From Blastomonas sp. CACIA14H2 (GTDB lineage Bacteria > Pseudomonadota > Alphaproteobacteria > Sphingomonadales > Sphingomonadaceae), in assembly GCA_000503195.1 (NCBI GenBank), contig AYSC01000017.1, positions 1 to 64,000 of the forward strand: 64,000 bases of DNA. The letters are read 5' to 3'. The notes beneath the pieces are model-generated. The model was not told the origin of the DNA and did no database searches. It was given only the letters and a program-made list of their open reading frames with translations. Within the stretch, counting starts at the first letter, position 1; each line of letters begins with the position of its first letter. The translations under genes and the position numbers were made by a program. Shown piece by piece: positions 1 through 7,689 of the stretch.

Positions 1-24
1 CCCCCGCTTTCGCGGGGGTGACGA
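1..24. repeat. REP-like palindrome, partial at window edge
   Basis: Bases 1-18 form a CCCCCGC / GCGGGGG hairpin followed by GTGACGATG. The same hairpin-plus-GTGACGATG design recurs at 39741-39766 and 46731-46756, so this is read as one member of a dispersed intergenic palindromic repeat cut by the window edge. It lies just past the 3' end of the response regulator gene, where it could also help end transcription. Confidence 0.5.
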
Positions 25-50
25 TGTATCTGGGCAAACGGAAGCAGCTC

Positions 51-857
51 TTAGTGGACGAACCTTGCCACGACGTCGCGATAGCTGCGCGAGACCTTTA
101 CCTGCGCGCCCGATTCGAGCACCAGGAAGCACTCGCCATTGGTGTGAGGCTTGACCTGGCGGACGAGCCCGAGATTGACGATCGTCGAGCGGTGCACGCG
201 CTGGAAATTCCGCGGGTCGAGCCGCTTTTCGAGGTCCTTCATCGTCTCGCGCAGGATCAGCGAATTGTCGCCGGTATAGATGCACATGTAATCGCCGGCA
301 GCGTCGATCCGCTCGATCGTGTCGACATCGACGCGGAAGATCTGTCCGCGATCCTTGATGTTGATGAGCTTCTCGTAGCGGTTCGACGAAGCGGCTTCGT
401 CTTCCTCGCCCAGATCGAGATTCTCGACGGCGTCGGGCGCGACCTCGTTGAGCACGTTCATCAGCTTGACCGCTTCCTCGCGCCCCTTCTTGTCGCGGAT
501 GCGCTCGCGGATGCGATCGATCGCGTCGGCGAGGCGCACGTCCTCCACGGGCTTGAGCAGATAATCGACGGCCTGCGCCTCGAACGCCTTGATCGCGTGC
601 TCGCTATAGGCGGTGCAGAACACGACCAGCGGCGGCTCGATGTCCATGATCCCCTGCACCACCGAAAAGCCGTCGAAACCCGGCATCTGGATGTCGAGAA
701 AGATCAGATCGGGCTTGAGCGTCTTGATCTTGCGGATGGCTTCGCGGCCGTTGAGGCATGTATCGATAATCTCAATGTCTTCGAACTTCTCCAGCCGGAG
801 CTGCATTCCCTGGATCGCGAGCTTCTCGTCATCGATCAGGATGGTGCGGATGGTCAT
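51..857 (-). CDS. LytTR-family response regulator
   Basis: A 268-aa response regulator of the LytR/AlgR type. The receiver domain (about residues 4-120) has the acidic pair near D9-D10, the phosphoacceptor Asp55 in the run LIFLDIQMPG, and the conserved Lys in LLKPVED. A linker leads to a C-terminal LytTR DNA-binding domain (about 165-268) ending in VSRSYRDVVARF. The start codon overlaps the kinase stop by 4 bp (ATGA at 854-857), so the two are translationally coupled and very probably partners. The protein would sit in the cytoplasm and regulate promoters bound by the LytTR domain; no target site is recognisable here. The pair type is clear, the signal is not. Confidence 0.93.
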   Translation of the reverse strand: MTIRTILIDDEKLAIQGMQLRLEKFEDIEIIDTCLNGREAIRKIKTLKPDLIFLDIQMPGFDGFSVVQGIMDIEPPLVVFCTAYSEHAIKAFEAQAVDYLLKPVEDVRLADAIDRIRERIRDKKGREEAVKLMNVLNEVAPDAVENLDLGEEDEAASSNRYEKLINIKDRGQIFRVDVDTIERIDAAGDYMCIYTGDNSLILRETMKDLEKRLDPRNFQRVHRSTIVNLGLVRQVKPHTNGECFLVLESGAQVKVSRSYRDVVARFVH

Positions 858-1951
858 GCCTGTAATTGCCTTTGTTCGCGTGTTTCAAACGGAATTTCGA
901 TAATCACGCTATAGCCGCCCCCGGGTGATGATCGTGTCTCAAACCGGTGATTGTCTTCATATGCCTGGGACAGTCTGTCCCTGATGTTCGCCAGTCCGAC
1001 CCCGGTTGACGCATTGGCTTTCTCGCCCTGCTTCTTCAATCCGGGCCCTGTGTCGGTTACGGTGATACGCAGCAGAGGTCCGATGAGTTGCGCCGATATG
1101 TTGATATCGGCCCCGTCCTCCTTGGGTGTCACCGCATATTTAATGGCGTTCTCGACCAATGGTTGCAAGAGCAACGATGGCAGCAGCGCCTTCGACGCAT
1201 TGGTCTCGATGTCGAAATGCGCCCGCAGGCGTTCCTCGAAGCGCATCTTCTCGATATCGAGATAGAGCTTGAGCGTCTCGACCTCCTGCTCGAGCGTCAC
1301 CCGCGCGGTCGGCTCGTTGGCGAGCGTATAGCGCAGGAACGAGGAAAGGCGCGACAGCATCGCGTTCGCAGGCTCGGTCTGCTTGAGCAGCACCAGTGTC
1401 GAGATGCTGTTCAGTGTGTTGAACAGGAAATGCGGGTTGAGCTGATAGCGCAGCATCGCGAGCTGCGCGCTGGTCGCCTGGTTTTCCAGCCGCAGCATTT
1501 GGTCCTGCTGTTCCTCGATGCGCAGGAAGAAGTTGATCGCATAATAAAGCGCCGACCAAGCCCCGAGCAGCGTGAGGTCGAGATAGAAGGCGCCGAGCAG
1601 GATTGCGGTGAAATTGCTGTCGCTTCCGGGCCGATAGAGCGTCGCGACCCAGGCATCGACAAAGGCCCAGAGCGCGGACCCCGTCAGCAGCACGATCAGC
1701 GTGACGCCCCAGGTGACCAGCGGCTTGCGGTCGATCAGCGTCTGATAGATCACGCTCATCACCAGCGAGACCGAATAGCCGGTGATCGTCGCGATGATGA
1801 TCGGCACGAGGAACGAGATCGGCTGGCCGTTGGCGAGCCCGGAGATGCCGCGCAGCGCCAGGGCTCCCGCCCAGCCCAGGGTCTGCAGGTTCCAGAAGGC
1901 CCGGTTCTTGTTGGCGAAGAACGGTGTCGGCTTGATGGGCAGCATCGCCAT
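854..1951 (-). CDS. LytS-type sensor histidine kinase
   Basis: A 365-aa inner-membrane sensor kinase of the His_kinase (LytS/YehU) class. About four hydrophobic segments lie between residues 20 and 145, followed by a short coiled stretch and the class motif around QLNPHFLFNTLNS with phosphoacceptor His174. The C-terminal ATPase domain shows the N-box (PLVENAIKYAV) and a G-box (DTGPGL, GVGLANIRDRL). There is no large periplasmic sensor domain, so the signal probably acts in the membrane. The reading frame runs upstream to 2416, but that part is antisense to the HD gene and low in plausible protein sequence, so I start at the ATG at 1951. It overlaps the regulator by 4 bp. Confidence 0.9.
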   Translation of the reverse strand: MAMLPIKPTPFFANKNRAFWNLQTLGWAGALALRGISGLANGQPISFLVPIIIATITGYSVSLVMSVIYQTLIDRKPLVTWGVTLIVLLTGSALWAFVDAWVATLYRPGSDSNFTAILLGAFYLDLTLLGAWSALYYAINFFLRIEEQQDQMLRLENQATSAQLAMLRYQLNPHFLFNTLNSISTLVLLKQTEPANAMLSRLSSFLRYTLANEPTARVTLEQEVETLKLYLDIEKMRFEERLRAHFDIETNASKALLPSLLLQPLVENAIKYAVTPKEDGADINISAQLIGPLLRITVTDTGPGLKKQGEKANASTGVGLANIRDRLSQAYEDNHRFETRSSPGGGYSVIIEIPFETREQRQLQA

Positions 1952-1954
1952 GAT

Positions 1955-1976
1955 GAAACCGGGTCTAGCCGGTTTC
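1955..1976. repeat. Inverted repeat at the lytS-like start
   Basis: GAAACCGG and CCGGTTTC form a perfect 8-bp stem around a 6-base GTCTAG loop, ending four bases before the kinase ATG at 1951. In the kinase mRNA it would place a hairpin over the ribosome-binding region; as DNA it could be a protein-binding palindrome. Nothing in the sequence decides between these. Confidence 0.4.
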
Positions 1977-2057
1977 GCTCCATCCCCCCACAATTTTTTG
2001 CATGTTCGGATGGGCTGGGTTAGCCTGTCCGAAAGAACAGACAGGAAAGGATGCGCC

Positions 2058-2657
2058 ATGACCGACACACTGGCACCCGAGGCACGGGCCAGGTTCACCG
2101 CGATGACCAACGGCACGCAGGAGGACTGGGCCATCATCGCCGGGCAATATCGCGAGTTCGCCGGAGGCCTGGCTGACCGGGTGCTGGCGCACCTGCGGCT
2201 GCTCGATGGCGATTTCGGCGGTTTTCCGATCGACCGGCTGCAACACAGCCTGCAGACCGCGACGCGCGCGCACCGCGATGGCCGCGACGAGCCATATGTC
2301 GTGATGGCGCTGCTCCACGATATCGGCGACACGCTGGGCAGCTTCAACCATCCCGATGTCGCTGCCGCGATCATCAAGCCGTTCGTATCGGAGGAAATCC
2401 ACTGGATCTGCGCCAATCACGGCGCGTTCCAGGGCTATTACTATTTCCATTTCATCGGCGGCGACCGCGACGTGCGCGAGAATTTCCGCAGCTCGCCGTA
2501 TTTCGACGCCTGCGCGGAATTCTGCGAGAAATACGATCAGGCCGCGTTTGACCCCGATTACCGGAGCGAACCACTCGAATTCTTCGAGCCGATGGTGCGC
2601 CGGGTGATGGCGCGCCCGATCAACTCGATGTACGCCAAGGTCGCGGAGCAGGCCTGA
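2058..2657 (+). CDS. HD-domain protein (hydrolase or oxygenase fold)
   Basis: A 199-aa soluble protein with the HD-domain metal ligands visible: His63 in LQHSLQTATR, the His87-Asp88 pair in ALLHDIGD, and further His residues in the stretch around EIHWICANHG. HD proteins include metal-dependent phosphohydrolases and the mixed-valent di-iron oxygenases (PhnZ and inositol-oxygenase types); at this size either is possible and I cannot separate them. The ATG at 2058 is chosen because AGGAAAGG (2043-2050) sits just upstream; the longer frame from 1782 runs antisense to the kinase. A short lipoprotein-like ORF begins five bases after the stop, and the VOC gene follows, suggesting one transcript. Confidence 0.75.
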   Translation: MTDTLAPEARARFTAMTNGTQEDWAIIAGQYREFAGGLADRVLAHLRLLDGDFGGFPIDRLQHSLQTATRAHRDGRDEPYVVMALLHDIGDTLGSFNHPDVAAAIIKPFVSEEIHWICANHGAFQGYYYFHFIGGDRDVRENFRSSPYFDACAEFCEKYDQAAFDPDYRSEPLEFFEPMVRRVMARPINSMYAKVAEQA

Positions 2658-2662
2658 TCGGG

Positions 2663-2761
2663 GTGGATCGAAATGTGTCGGCATTTCCGCTGCTGCTGGC
2701 GCTCGCGGCCTGCGCGCCCGGTGAACAGGCGTCCGCGCCAGCGCCCGACAGCAGACCGTGA
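2663..2761 (+). CDS. Putative 32-aa lipoprotein (short ORF)
   Basis: A GTG-started ORF of 32 codons. It encodes a short charged start, a hydrophobic run (FPLLLALAAC) with a lipobox-like LAAC, then a Pro/Ala-rich tail. It begins five bases after the HD gene and its TGA overlaps the GTG of the VOC gene (GTGA, 2758-2761). It may be a tiny lipoprotein, a coupling leader for the VOC gene, or the remnant of a lipoprotein signal once fused to the VOC domain and separated by a frameshift. The ribosome-binding site is weak and GTG at 2675 is an alternative start. No homologue is recognised. Confidence 0.4.
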   Translation: MDRNVSAFPLLLALAACAPGEQASAPAPDSRP

Positions 2762-3129
2762 TCAATCCCGTGGTCCATTTCGAGATCCCGGTGGAGGACA
2801 TGGACCGGGCCGTGCGCTTCTATGAGGCGGTGTTCGGTTATCGTCTGCGCCGGGAAACCGTCGACGGCTATCCGATGGCCTTTTTCCCGCGCGCCGATGG
2901 CGGGACAGGAGCGAGCGGAGCACTGGCCAAGGGCGATGTGTACAAGCCGGCCAAGGCCGGGCCGCTGCTGTATTTCGACGTCGCCGATATCGACGAAACG
3001 CTCGCACGCGCCTCCGCACAGGGCGCGACCATCCTGTACCCCAAAAAGGACATAGGCGAGGCGGGTTACGTCGCCGAGATTGAGGACAGCGAAGGCAACC
3101 GCATCGCGCTCAGCGCGCCGAGGGACTGA
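2758..3129 (+). CDS. VOC-family protein (glyoxalase/bleomycin-resistance fold)
   Basis: A 123-aa single-module VOC protein. It opens with the typical NPVVHFEIPVEDMDRAVRFYEAVFG pattern (first beta strand, then the helix ending in FYE.VFG) and ends with the matching EDSEGNRIALS strand. The family contains dioxygenases, isomerases and resistance proteins, and the sequence does not show which. Translation starts at a GTG overlapping the stop of the small lipoprotein-like ORF by 4 bp, so it is probably coupled to it and co-transcribed with the HD gene. The function stays open. Confidence 0.85.
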   Translation: MINPVVHFEIPVEDMDRAVRFYEAVFGYRLRRETVDGYPMAFFPRADGGTGASGALAKGDVYKPAKAGPLLYFDVADIDETLARASAQGATILYPKKDIGEAGYVAEIEDSEGNRIALSAPRD

Positions 3130-3141
3130 GGCGAGCGAATG

Positions 3142-3173
3142 AAAAAGGGGCACCCGCACCAGGCGGATGCCCC
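3142..3173 (-). terminator. Rho-independent terminator of the OmpA-like gene
   Basis: On the minus strand GGGGCATCCGC pairs with GCGGGTGCCCC and is followed directly by TTTTTC, a typical intrinsic terminator 25 bases past the OmpA-like stop. It lies between two convergent genes; the plus strand has no T-run after the stem, so it should act mainly on the minus strand. Confidence 0.7.
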
Positions 3174-3197
3174 ATTCACCTCGTCGCGACGAAAGGC

Positions 3198-4094
3198 TCA
3201 GCGCGCCGAATTGTCAGCGTACAGCCCGTCCACGGCCTTGCTGACCAGCACATTGACCGCGACGCGGCGGTTCTGCGCCTTGCCCTCCTCGGTCATATTG
3301 TCCGCAACCGGGTCGGCCTCGGCCATGCCCGCCGGGGTCAGCATGCGATAGGGCTTCCACTTGCAGACCTGCTGGAGATAATTGATCACGCTCGAAGCGC
3401 GCTTCTCGCTCAGCGTCTGGTTGAACTCCTCGTCGCCATCGGCATCGGTATAGCCGACGACCAGCAGCAGCGCGTTGTCCATCTGTTCGGCCGAACCGGC
3501 GGCGGCGCAGAGCTCCGCCTTGGCCTGATCGCTGAGCTTGGCCTGCGCGGTGTCGAAATAGACGTTGGTGGTCGCCTTGACATTATACTGGTCGATATCG
3601 CCCATCCGACCACGCAGCGCCTCGGTGGCGGCCGACTGTTCGGCAAACTGCTGCGCGGTGCCGGTGCGGATCATCGAGGCGGTCTTGAAATCGGTGTTCT
3701 TGAAGGTGATCTGGCTGGCGAGCAGCGTATCGCCCGACTGCAGCGTCTTGATCGTCAGCGGCAGGCCGTTGAGCAGCGCGCCGGTATCGAGCTGGGTGCG
3801 GCTCGATCCGAAGAGACCGCCGGTCGCGCGAACCTGGGTCTGATCATTGACGAACAGGATGGTGCGGCTTCCATCGGCGGTCTGCACCTGGATGCGGTCG
3901 CCCTGACGCGCGGTGAGCACGCCCTTGATCTCGGGACCCTTGGTCATCGTCGCGGGATCGGGCAGGGCCTCGGCTTCGCTCGCGACATCGGCGCGCAGCG
4001 GCGTGCTCTGCTGTGCCACCAGGGCGGTGGAAGCCGAGAGCGCCAGTGCGGCGATCGTCAGACGGAAGCCCGAAGACTTGGCGTGAAATTGCAT
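3198..4094 (-). CDS. OmpA-family envelope protein
   Basis: A 298-aa exported protein with an N-terminal signal peptide (about residues 1-28, ending STALVAQQ), a beta-rich middle region and a C-terminal OmpA-like peptidoglycan-binding domain. The last domain shows VYFDTAQAKL, LLVVGYTDADGDEEFNQTLSEKRA and QNRRVAVNV, the usual OmpA core. It probably ties the outer membrane to peptidoglycan. The start at 4094 is preferred because AAGGAGC lies six bases upstream and a clean signal peptide follows; the frame is open to 4193. It has its own terminator at 3142-3173 and precedes the minus-strand protease/DsbA cluster. Confidence 0.88.
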   Translation of the reverse strand: MQFHAKSSGFRLTIAALALSASTALVAQQSTPLRADVASEAEALPDPATMTKGPEIKGVLTARQGDRIQVQTADGSRTILFVNDQTQVRATGGLFGSSRTQLDTGALLNGLPLTIKTLQSGDTLLASQITFKNTDFKTASMIRTGTAQQFAEQSAATEALRGRMGDIDQYNVKATTNVYFDTAQAKLSDQAKAELCAAAGSAEQMDNALLLVVGYTDADGDEEFNQTLSEKRASSVINYLQQVCKWKPYRMLTPAGMAEADPVADNMTEEGKAQNRRVAVNVLVSKAVDGLYADNSAR

Positions 4095-4238
4095 CGAGTT
4101 GCTCCTTGAGGAATGGAATATCGTCCCTGTTCCCTCGGAGACTGATAGGCCTGTGGATGGGTTCCTGAGGCGACTCGACGCGTGCGGTGACACGACGCGC
4201 TTTTTGCGGCGAAACGAGGAACAAGATGGCCGGAGCGG

Positions 4239-5267
4239 CTATTCCAGCGGTGAGGGGGGGGCTGCCAGCAGCGGCGGATGCCAGCTGCGCCGATCACTCC
4301 CCAGGGCTGCCATTCGCGTCATTTCCTCTTCGAACAGCCCGACTCGCTTCTTCCAGCGGTAATGCGTGGGCGCCGAGAAAATGCCCTTGCCGCGCTGCCT
4401 GCCATAGCGCGTCCAGAAGCGGACCGCGCCCTGCGGGTCGTAGCCCGCGTTCGCCATCAGCCAGATCGAGAGCCGGTCGGCCTCGATCTCGGTCGCGAGC
4501 GTCAGCCGCGCATTGCGGCCGAGCTGCTGCATCAGCCCGCGCTGCACACCCGCCTCGTTGAGCCGCCGGCGATGCTCGAGCAGGTTGTGCGACAGTTCGT
4601 GGGCGAGGATCGCTGCAAGCTCGTCATCGTCGATCATGAAGGCCAGCATCGGCACGGTGATGCCGACGATGTCGCCGTCCGCCGAAGCGCCGTAGGAACC
4701 GCTGGGGCGCAGCTCGAATCGGCTGCGGCAGGCGGGGGTGCCGGTGATGGTGACCGTCATCGGCTTGCCGCCGCGCAGGATGCCGAGCGCCACCGGGCCC
4801 TTGTCCAACGCCGCGCGCATCCGGGCATCGGCCCAGGCGATCGGGCGATAGGCCGCGACCTGATCGATCGCCGCCAGTTCCTCGGCGGGAGCGACAAGGG
4901 GCAAGCCGTCGAGCGAGACGATCGCATCGTCGGTGCGAAGACCGGCGCGCGCGGCAGGACCATCGGCGACCAAGGCGAGCACGGCGTAATCGCTCGCAAA
5001 GCCGAAGGTCGCGCGCGCTGCGGCAGCGTCGGGATACTGGCCGATATGGTGCAGCGTCATCCCTGCGGCGTTTTCGGTGTTCCGGCAGAATGGCGCATTC
5101 GCGGTTGCGAGCCGGAAACCCACGCTGAGCACGCGTACGTCCGCCGCGCGCAGCTGGGCCAGCGACCATTCGGAGGCCTTGGGCGATCCTGTGGCGGCAG
5201 TGGCGGGCAGCGGGGCCGCGAACGCCATCAGCCCCGCCATGGCCCAGGCGCACGCGGCCTTGCGCAT
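4239..5267 (-). CDS. Periplasmic M48-type metallopeptidase with PDZ domain
   Basis: A 342-aa exported protein: signal peptide (about 1-25, ending PATAA), a PDZ-like module in the middle (GPAARAGLRTDDAIVSLDGLPL), then a zinc-peptidase core with the HExxH motif in AAILAHELSHNLLEHR and a downstream TEIEADRLSIWLM segment supplying the third ligand Glu. This is the M48 arrangement with a PDZ domain in front, so a role in envelope protein quality control is inferred. It starts four bases after the DsbA-like gene stop in the direction of transcription, pointing to one operon with 5271-6104 and probably 6146-7549. Confidence 0.85.
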   Translation of the reverse strand: MRKAACAWAMAGLMAFAAPLPATAATGSPKASEWSLAQLRAADVRVLSVGFRLATANAPFCRNTENAAGMTLHHIGQYPDAAAARATFGFASDYAVLALVADGPAARAGLRTDDAIVSLDGLPLVAPAEELAAIDQVAAYRPIAWADARMRAALDKGPVALGILRGGKPMTVTITGTPACRSRFELRPSGSYGASADGDIVGITVPMLAFMIDDDELAAILAHELSHNLLEHRRRLNEAGVQRGLMQQLGRNARLTLATEIEADRLSIWLMANAGYDPQGAVRFWTRYGRQRGKGIFSAPTHYRWKKRVGLFEEEMTRMAALGSDRRSWHPPLLAAPPSPLE

Positions 5268-5270
5268 GGC

Positions 5271-6104
5271 CTAGCCGACCGGCTTCTTCACCGAGCGCGC
5301 TTCGGCGATTGCCGACTTGAGCTCGTCATAGCCCACCGCGCCGTTGAGCACGCGGTTGCCCACGACCCAGCTGGGCGTGCCGCTGAATTCGAGCTGCTGC
5401 GCAATGCGGATATTGTCGTCGAGCACCTTCTCGGCCTGCTTGCTGGCAACGAAGCCGCGCGCGGCAGCCATATCGAGCCCGGCGGTCCTGGCCGCCTGTT
5501 CGATCGTCGTCTGGCTGGGGCGCCCGGCGGCAAACATCGCCTTGTAGAACGGATAATATTTGCCCTGCTGCGCGGCGGCCAGGCCCCAGGCGGCAGCAAC
5601 GCGGCTTTCATCCGAAAGGATGGGAAGCTCGTGGAACACGATCTTGAGATTCTTGTCCTCACCCACCAGCCGCGCGACATCGGCGACGCTCTGGCGGCAG
5701 AATCCGCAGGCGAAATCCGAATATTCGACCAGCACGACATCGCCATCGGGATTGCCGGCAAAGGCGCCGGCATAGGGCGTTTCGACATCGCTGCGCACCG
5801 AGGCGATGCGCTTGGCCGCCTGCTTGGTGCGCAGTTGCTCGACCGCTTCGGGAATGATCTCGGGATTTTCGAGGATATAGGCGCGCACGATTGCCTCGAT
5901 CGCGGCCTTGTCCTTGCTGTCGAACCCGGCAGCGGCGGCCGCCTTGTCGGCATCCTGCGCCACCGCACCGCCCGAGGTCACGCTCGCGCCGCTCTGCCAC
6001 AGCAGCGTGCCGACACCGGCGGCGATCGTGAGAAATGCGGCAGCGGCCATAAAGATCAGTTTCCCTGAACGGGTCTCGCCGGAGGAAGACGATTGCGATG
6101 TCAT
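5271..6104 (-). CDS. DsbA-family thiol:disulfide oxidoreductase
   Basis: A 277-aa protein anchored by one N-terminal hydrophobic segment (about residues 15-37) and otherwise periplasmic. A helical region (about 60-95) precedes a thioredoxin fold with the redox motif CGFC in YSDFACGFCRQS and the cis-Pro loop in FSGTPSWVVGNRV. It matches the DsbA/Com1-like class (Thioredoxin_4) that introduces or shuffles disulfides in exported proteins. It lies between two M48 proteases, one of them BepA-like; in E. coli BepA and Dsb enzymes both act in LptD assembly, which makes a shared outer-membrane role plausible but unproven. Confidence 0.9.
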   Translation of the reverse strand: MTSQSSSSGETRSGKLIFMAAAAFLTIAAGVGTLLWQSGASVTSGGAVAQDADKAAAAAGFDSKDKAAIEAIVRAYILENPEIIPEAVEQLRTKQAAKRIASVRSDVETPYAGAFAGNPDGDVVLVEYSDFACGFCRQSVADVARLVGEDKNLKIVFHELPILSDESRVAAAWGLAAAQQGKYYPFYKAMFAAGRPSQTTIEQAARTAGLDMAAARGFVASKQAEKVLDDNIRIAQQLEFSGTPSWVVGNRVLNGAVGYDELKSAIAEARSVKKPVG

Positions 6105-6145
6105 GGCGAACCCTTGGTTGGTGATATGCAGTCGATGTTTGCGGC

Positions 6146-7549
6146 TTAGCGGCGGCGGCGCTGGCGTTCAACCGCGTCACGGGCCAGGATCGCGATATCC
6201 TGCGCGCGGATCCAGTCGGCGCTGCCCTGGGGCAGGCTGGTCATCGCCTGCTCGGCGCTCTGCAGCGCCAGCGGAGCATTGCCCTGCAGCACATAGCGTT
6301 CGGCGCTCGCCAGCGCCGCGCGCGCCGTGTCGCCGCGATCGGCATAGACCACGCCGAGCTGATACCAGGCGAAGGGATTGGCTGCATCGCGCGCGACGGC
6401 GGCCTTGAGCACGCGCTCGGCTTCGGGCAGGTTGGCAGGGTCCTCGCTGGCGATCAGCGCGTGGCCGTAGACCCCGGCGATCAGGGACTGGGCGTTGGTG
6501 CTGGCCACCGCCTTTTGCAGCGGGGCGATCGCCTCTTTGGGCCGGCCCGATTCGAGCAGGATCTGGCCGTAGATCTCGAGGAAATAGGGGTCGTCCGGCG
6601 CCTCGGCGAGCAGCGAGCGGACCTCGGCCAGCGCCTTTTCAGGGTAGGCGCTCTTGTGCCAGGCATAGGCGCGGGCATAGCGCGCGGGCACGCTCCGGTC
6701 GCTTTCGGGATAGTCGCGCAGCGTCTCGGTGGGTTCGGCGACATAGCCGACCAGCTTGGCCTTCACCCGCTGGAAACGCGCCTCGAGCGCCGGATCGAGC
6801 GGGGTGTCGTACGCGGGGTCGTTCTCGTAGATTTCCTGGAGCAGCGTGATGCGCTCGCCCGAAAGCGGGTGCGAGCGGTTATAGCTGTCCTCCTGCGGGA
6901 TCGCGAGGCGGAACTCGAGATTCTGCAGCTTCTTGAAAAAGGCGAGCGAGCCCTTGCCGGTCAGGCCCGCCTGCGAAAGATATTTCGCGCCTGCGACGTC
7001 GGCGCCCGATTCCTCGCCGCGCGTATGCGCCAGGAACTTGCCTATCGCCGCCTGCTGTCCGGCCCCGATGATGCCGAGCCCGGCTTCGCCCGCGCCTGCC
7101 GCCACCGCTGCCAACCCGAGCAGCAGCGACAATATGGTGATATTGCCGGCCTTGGAGGCATTTTCCGACCGGGTGATCGAATGGCCGAGCGCGATATGCC
7201 CCAGTTCGTGCGCGATCACACCCTGGACCTCGTTGGCATTGTCGGCCGCCTCGATCAGCCCGCTATGGATATAGACGTCCTGCGTGCCCGCGACGAAGGC
7301 GTTGATGCTGCGGTCGTTGATCACGACGACATTGACGTTCGAGGGCAGCAAGCCCGCTGCCAGAATCAGATCGCGCGACATGTCGGCGAGCAGCGCCTCG
7401 GTTTCCGCATCACGCAGGATCGACTGGGCCGCGGCGGGCTGGATCGCCAGCATCGCCGCCGCGCACAGCGCCAGCACCCGCGCAAGAAGCCGGACGATTG
7501 CGGCGGGCTGGGACTGGGAGCTGTGCTGCATGCGCTGCCGTTTTTCCAT
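6146..7549 (-). CDS. BepA-like M48 metalloprotease with TPR repeats
   Basis: A periplasmic protease-chaperone of about 467 aa. A signal peptide ends near QPAAAQ; the M48 domain carries HExxH in VIAHELGHIALGH and a second zinc ligand in GEESGADVAGAKYL, followed by the SHPLSGERI loop. The C-terminal half is a set of TPR-like helical repeats (AEAPDDPYFLEIYGQILLES, NPFAWYQLGVVYADRGD). This is the architecture of BepA/YfgC, which degrades or assists stalled outer-membrane proteins. I chose the ATG at 7549 (MEKRQRMQ) for a normal signal peptide; the frame opens at 7621 and ATG 7531 is also possible, with no decisive ribosome site. Confidence 0.88.
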   Translation of the reverse strand: MEKRQRMQHSSQSQPAAIVRLLARVLALCAAAMLAIQPAAAQSILRDAETEALLADMSRDLILAAGLLPSNVNVVVINDRSINAFVAGTQDVYIHSGLIEAADNANEVQGVIAHELGHIALGHSITRSENASKAGNITILSLLLGLAAVAAGAGEAGLGIIGAGQQAAIGKFLAHTRGEESGADVAGAKYLSQAGLTGKGSLAFFKKLQNLEFRLAIPQEDSYNRSHPLSGERITLLQEIYENDPAYDTPLDPALEARFQRVKAKLVGYVAEPTETLRDYPESDRSVPARYARAYAWHKSAYPEKALAEVRSLLAEAPDDPYFLEIYGQILLESGRPKEAIAPLQKAVASTNAQSLIAGVYGHALIASEDPANLPEAERVLKAAVARDAANPFAWYQLGVVYADRGDTARAALASAERYVLQGNAPLALQSAEQAMTSLPQGSADWIRAQDIAILARDAVERQRRRR

Positions 7550-7689
7550 GGCTGGAGGCTCGATCGAAAGCGGGACTGGTGAAGCCCCGCCGATGAACAT
7601 GCGATGAAACCGCAGGCCCATGACAGCAAGCTTAGCGCGCTAATCGCGGCAAGCCCAGCGGGGCCGCGACAAATGCGGCGACCGGAGCG

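Noticed and set aside
1952-2416. N-terminal extension of the LytS-like kinase
   Set aside because: The extra residues are Ser/Arg-rich, antisense to the HD gene, and the membrane domain starts cleanly at ATG 1951.
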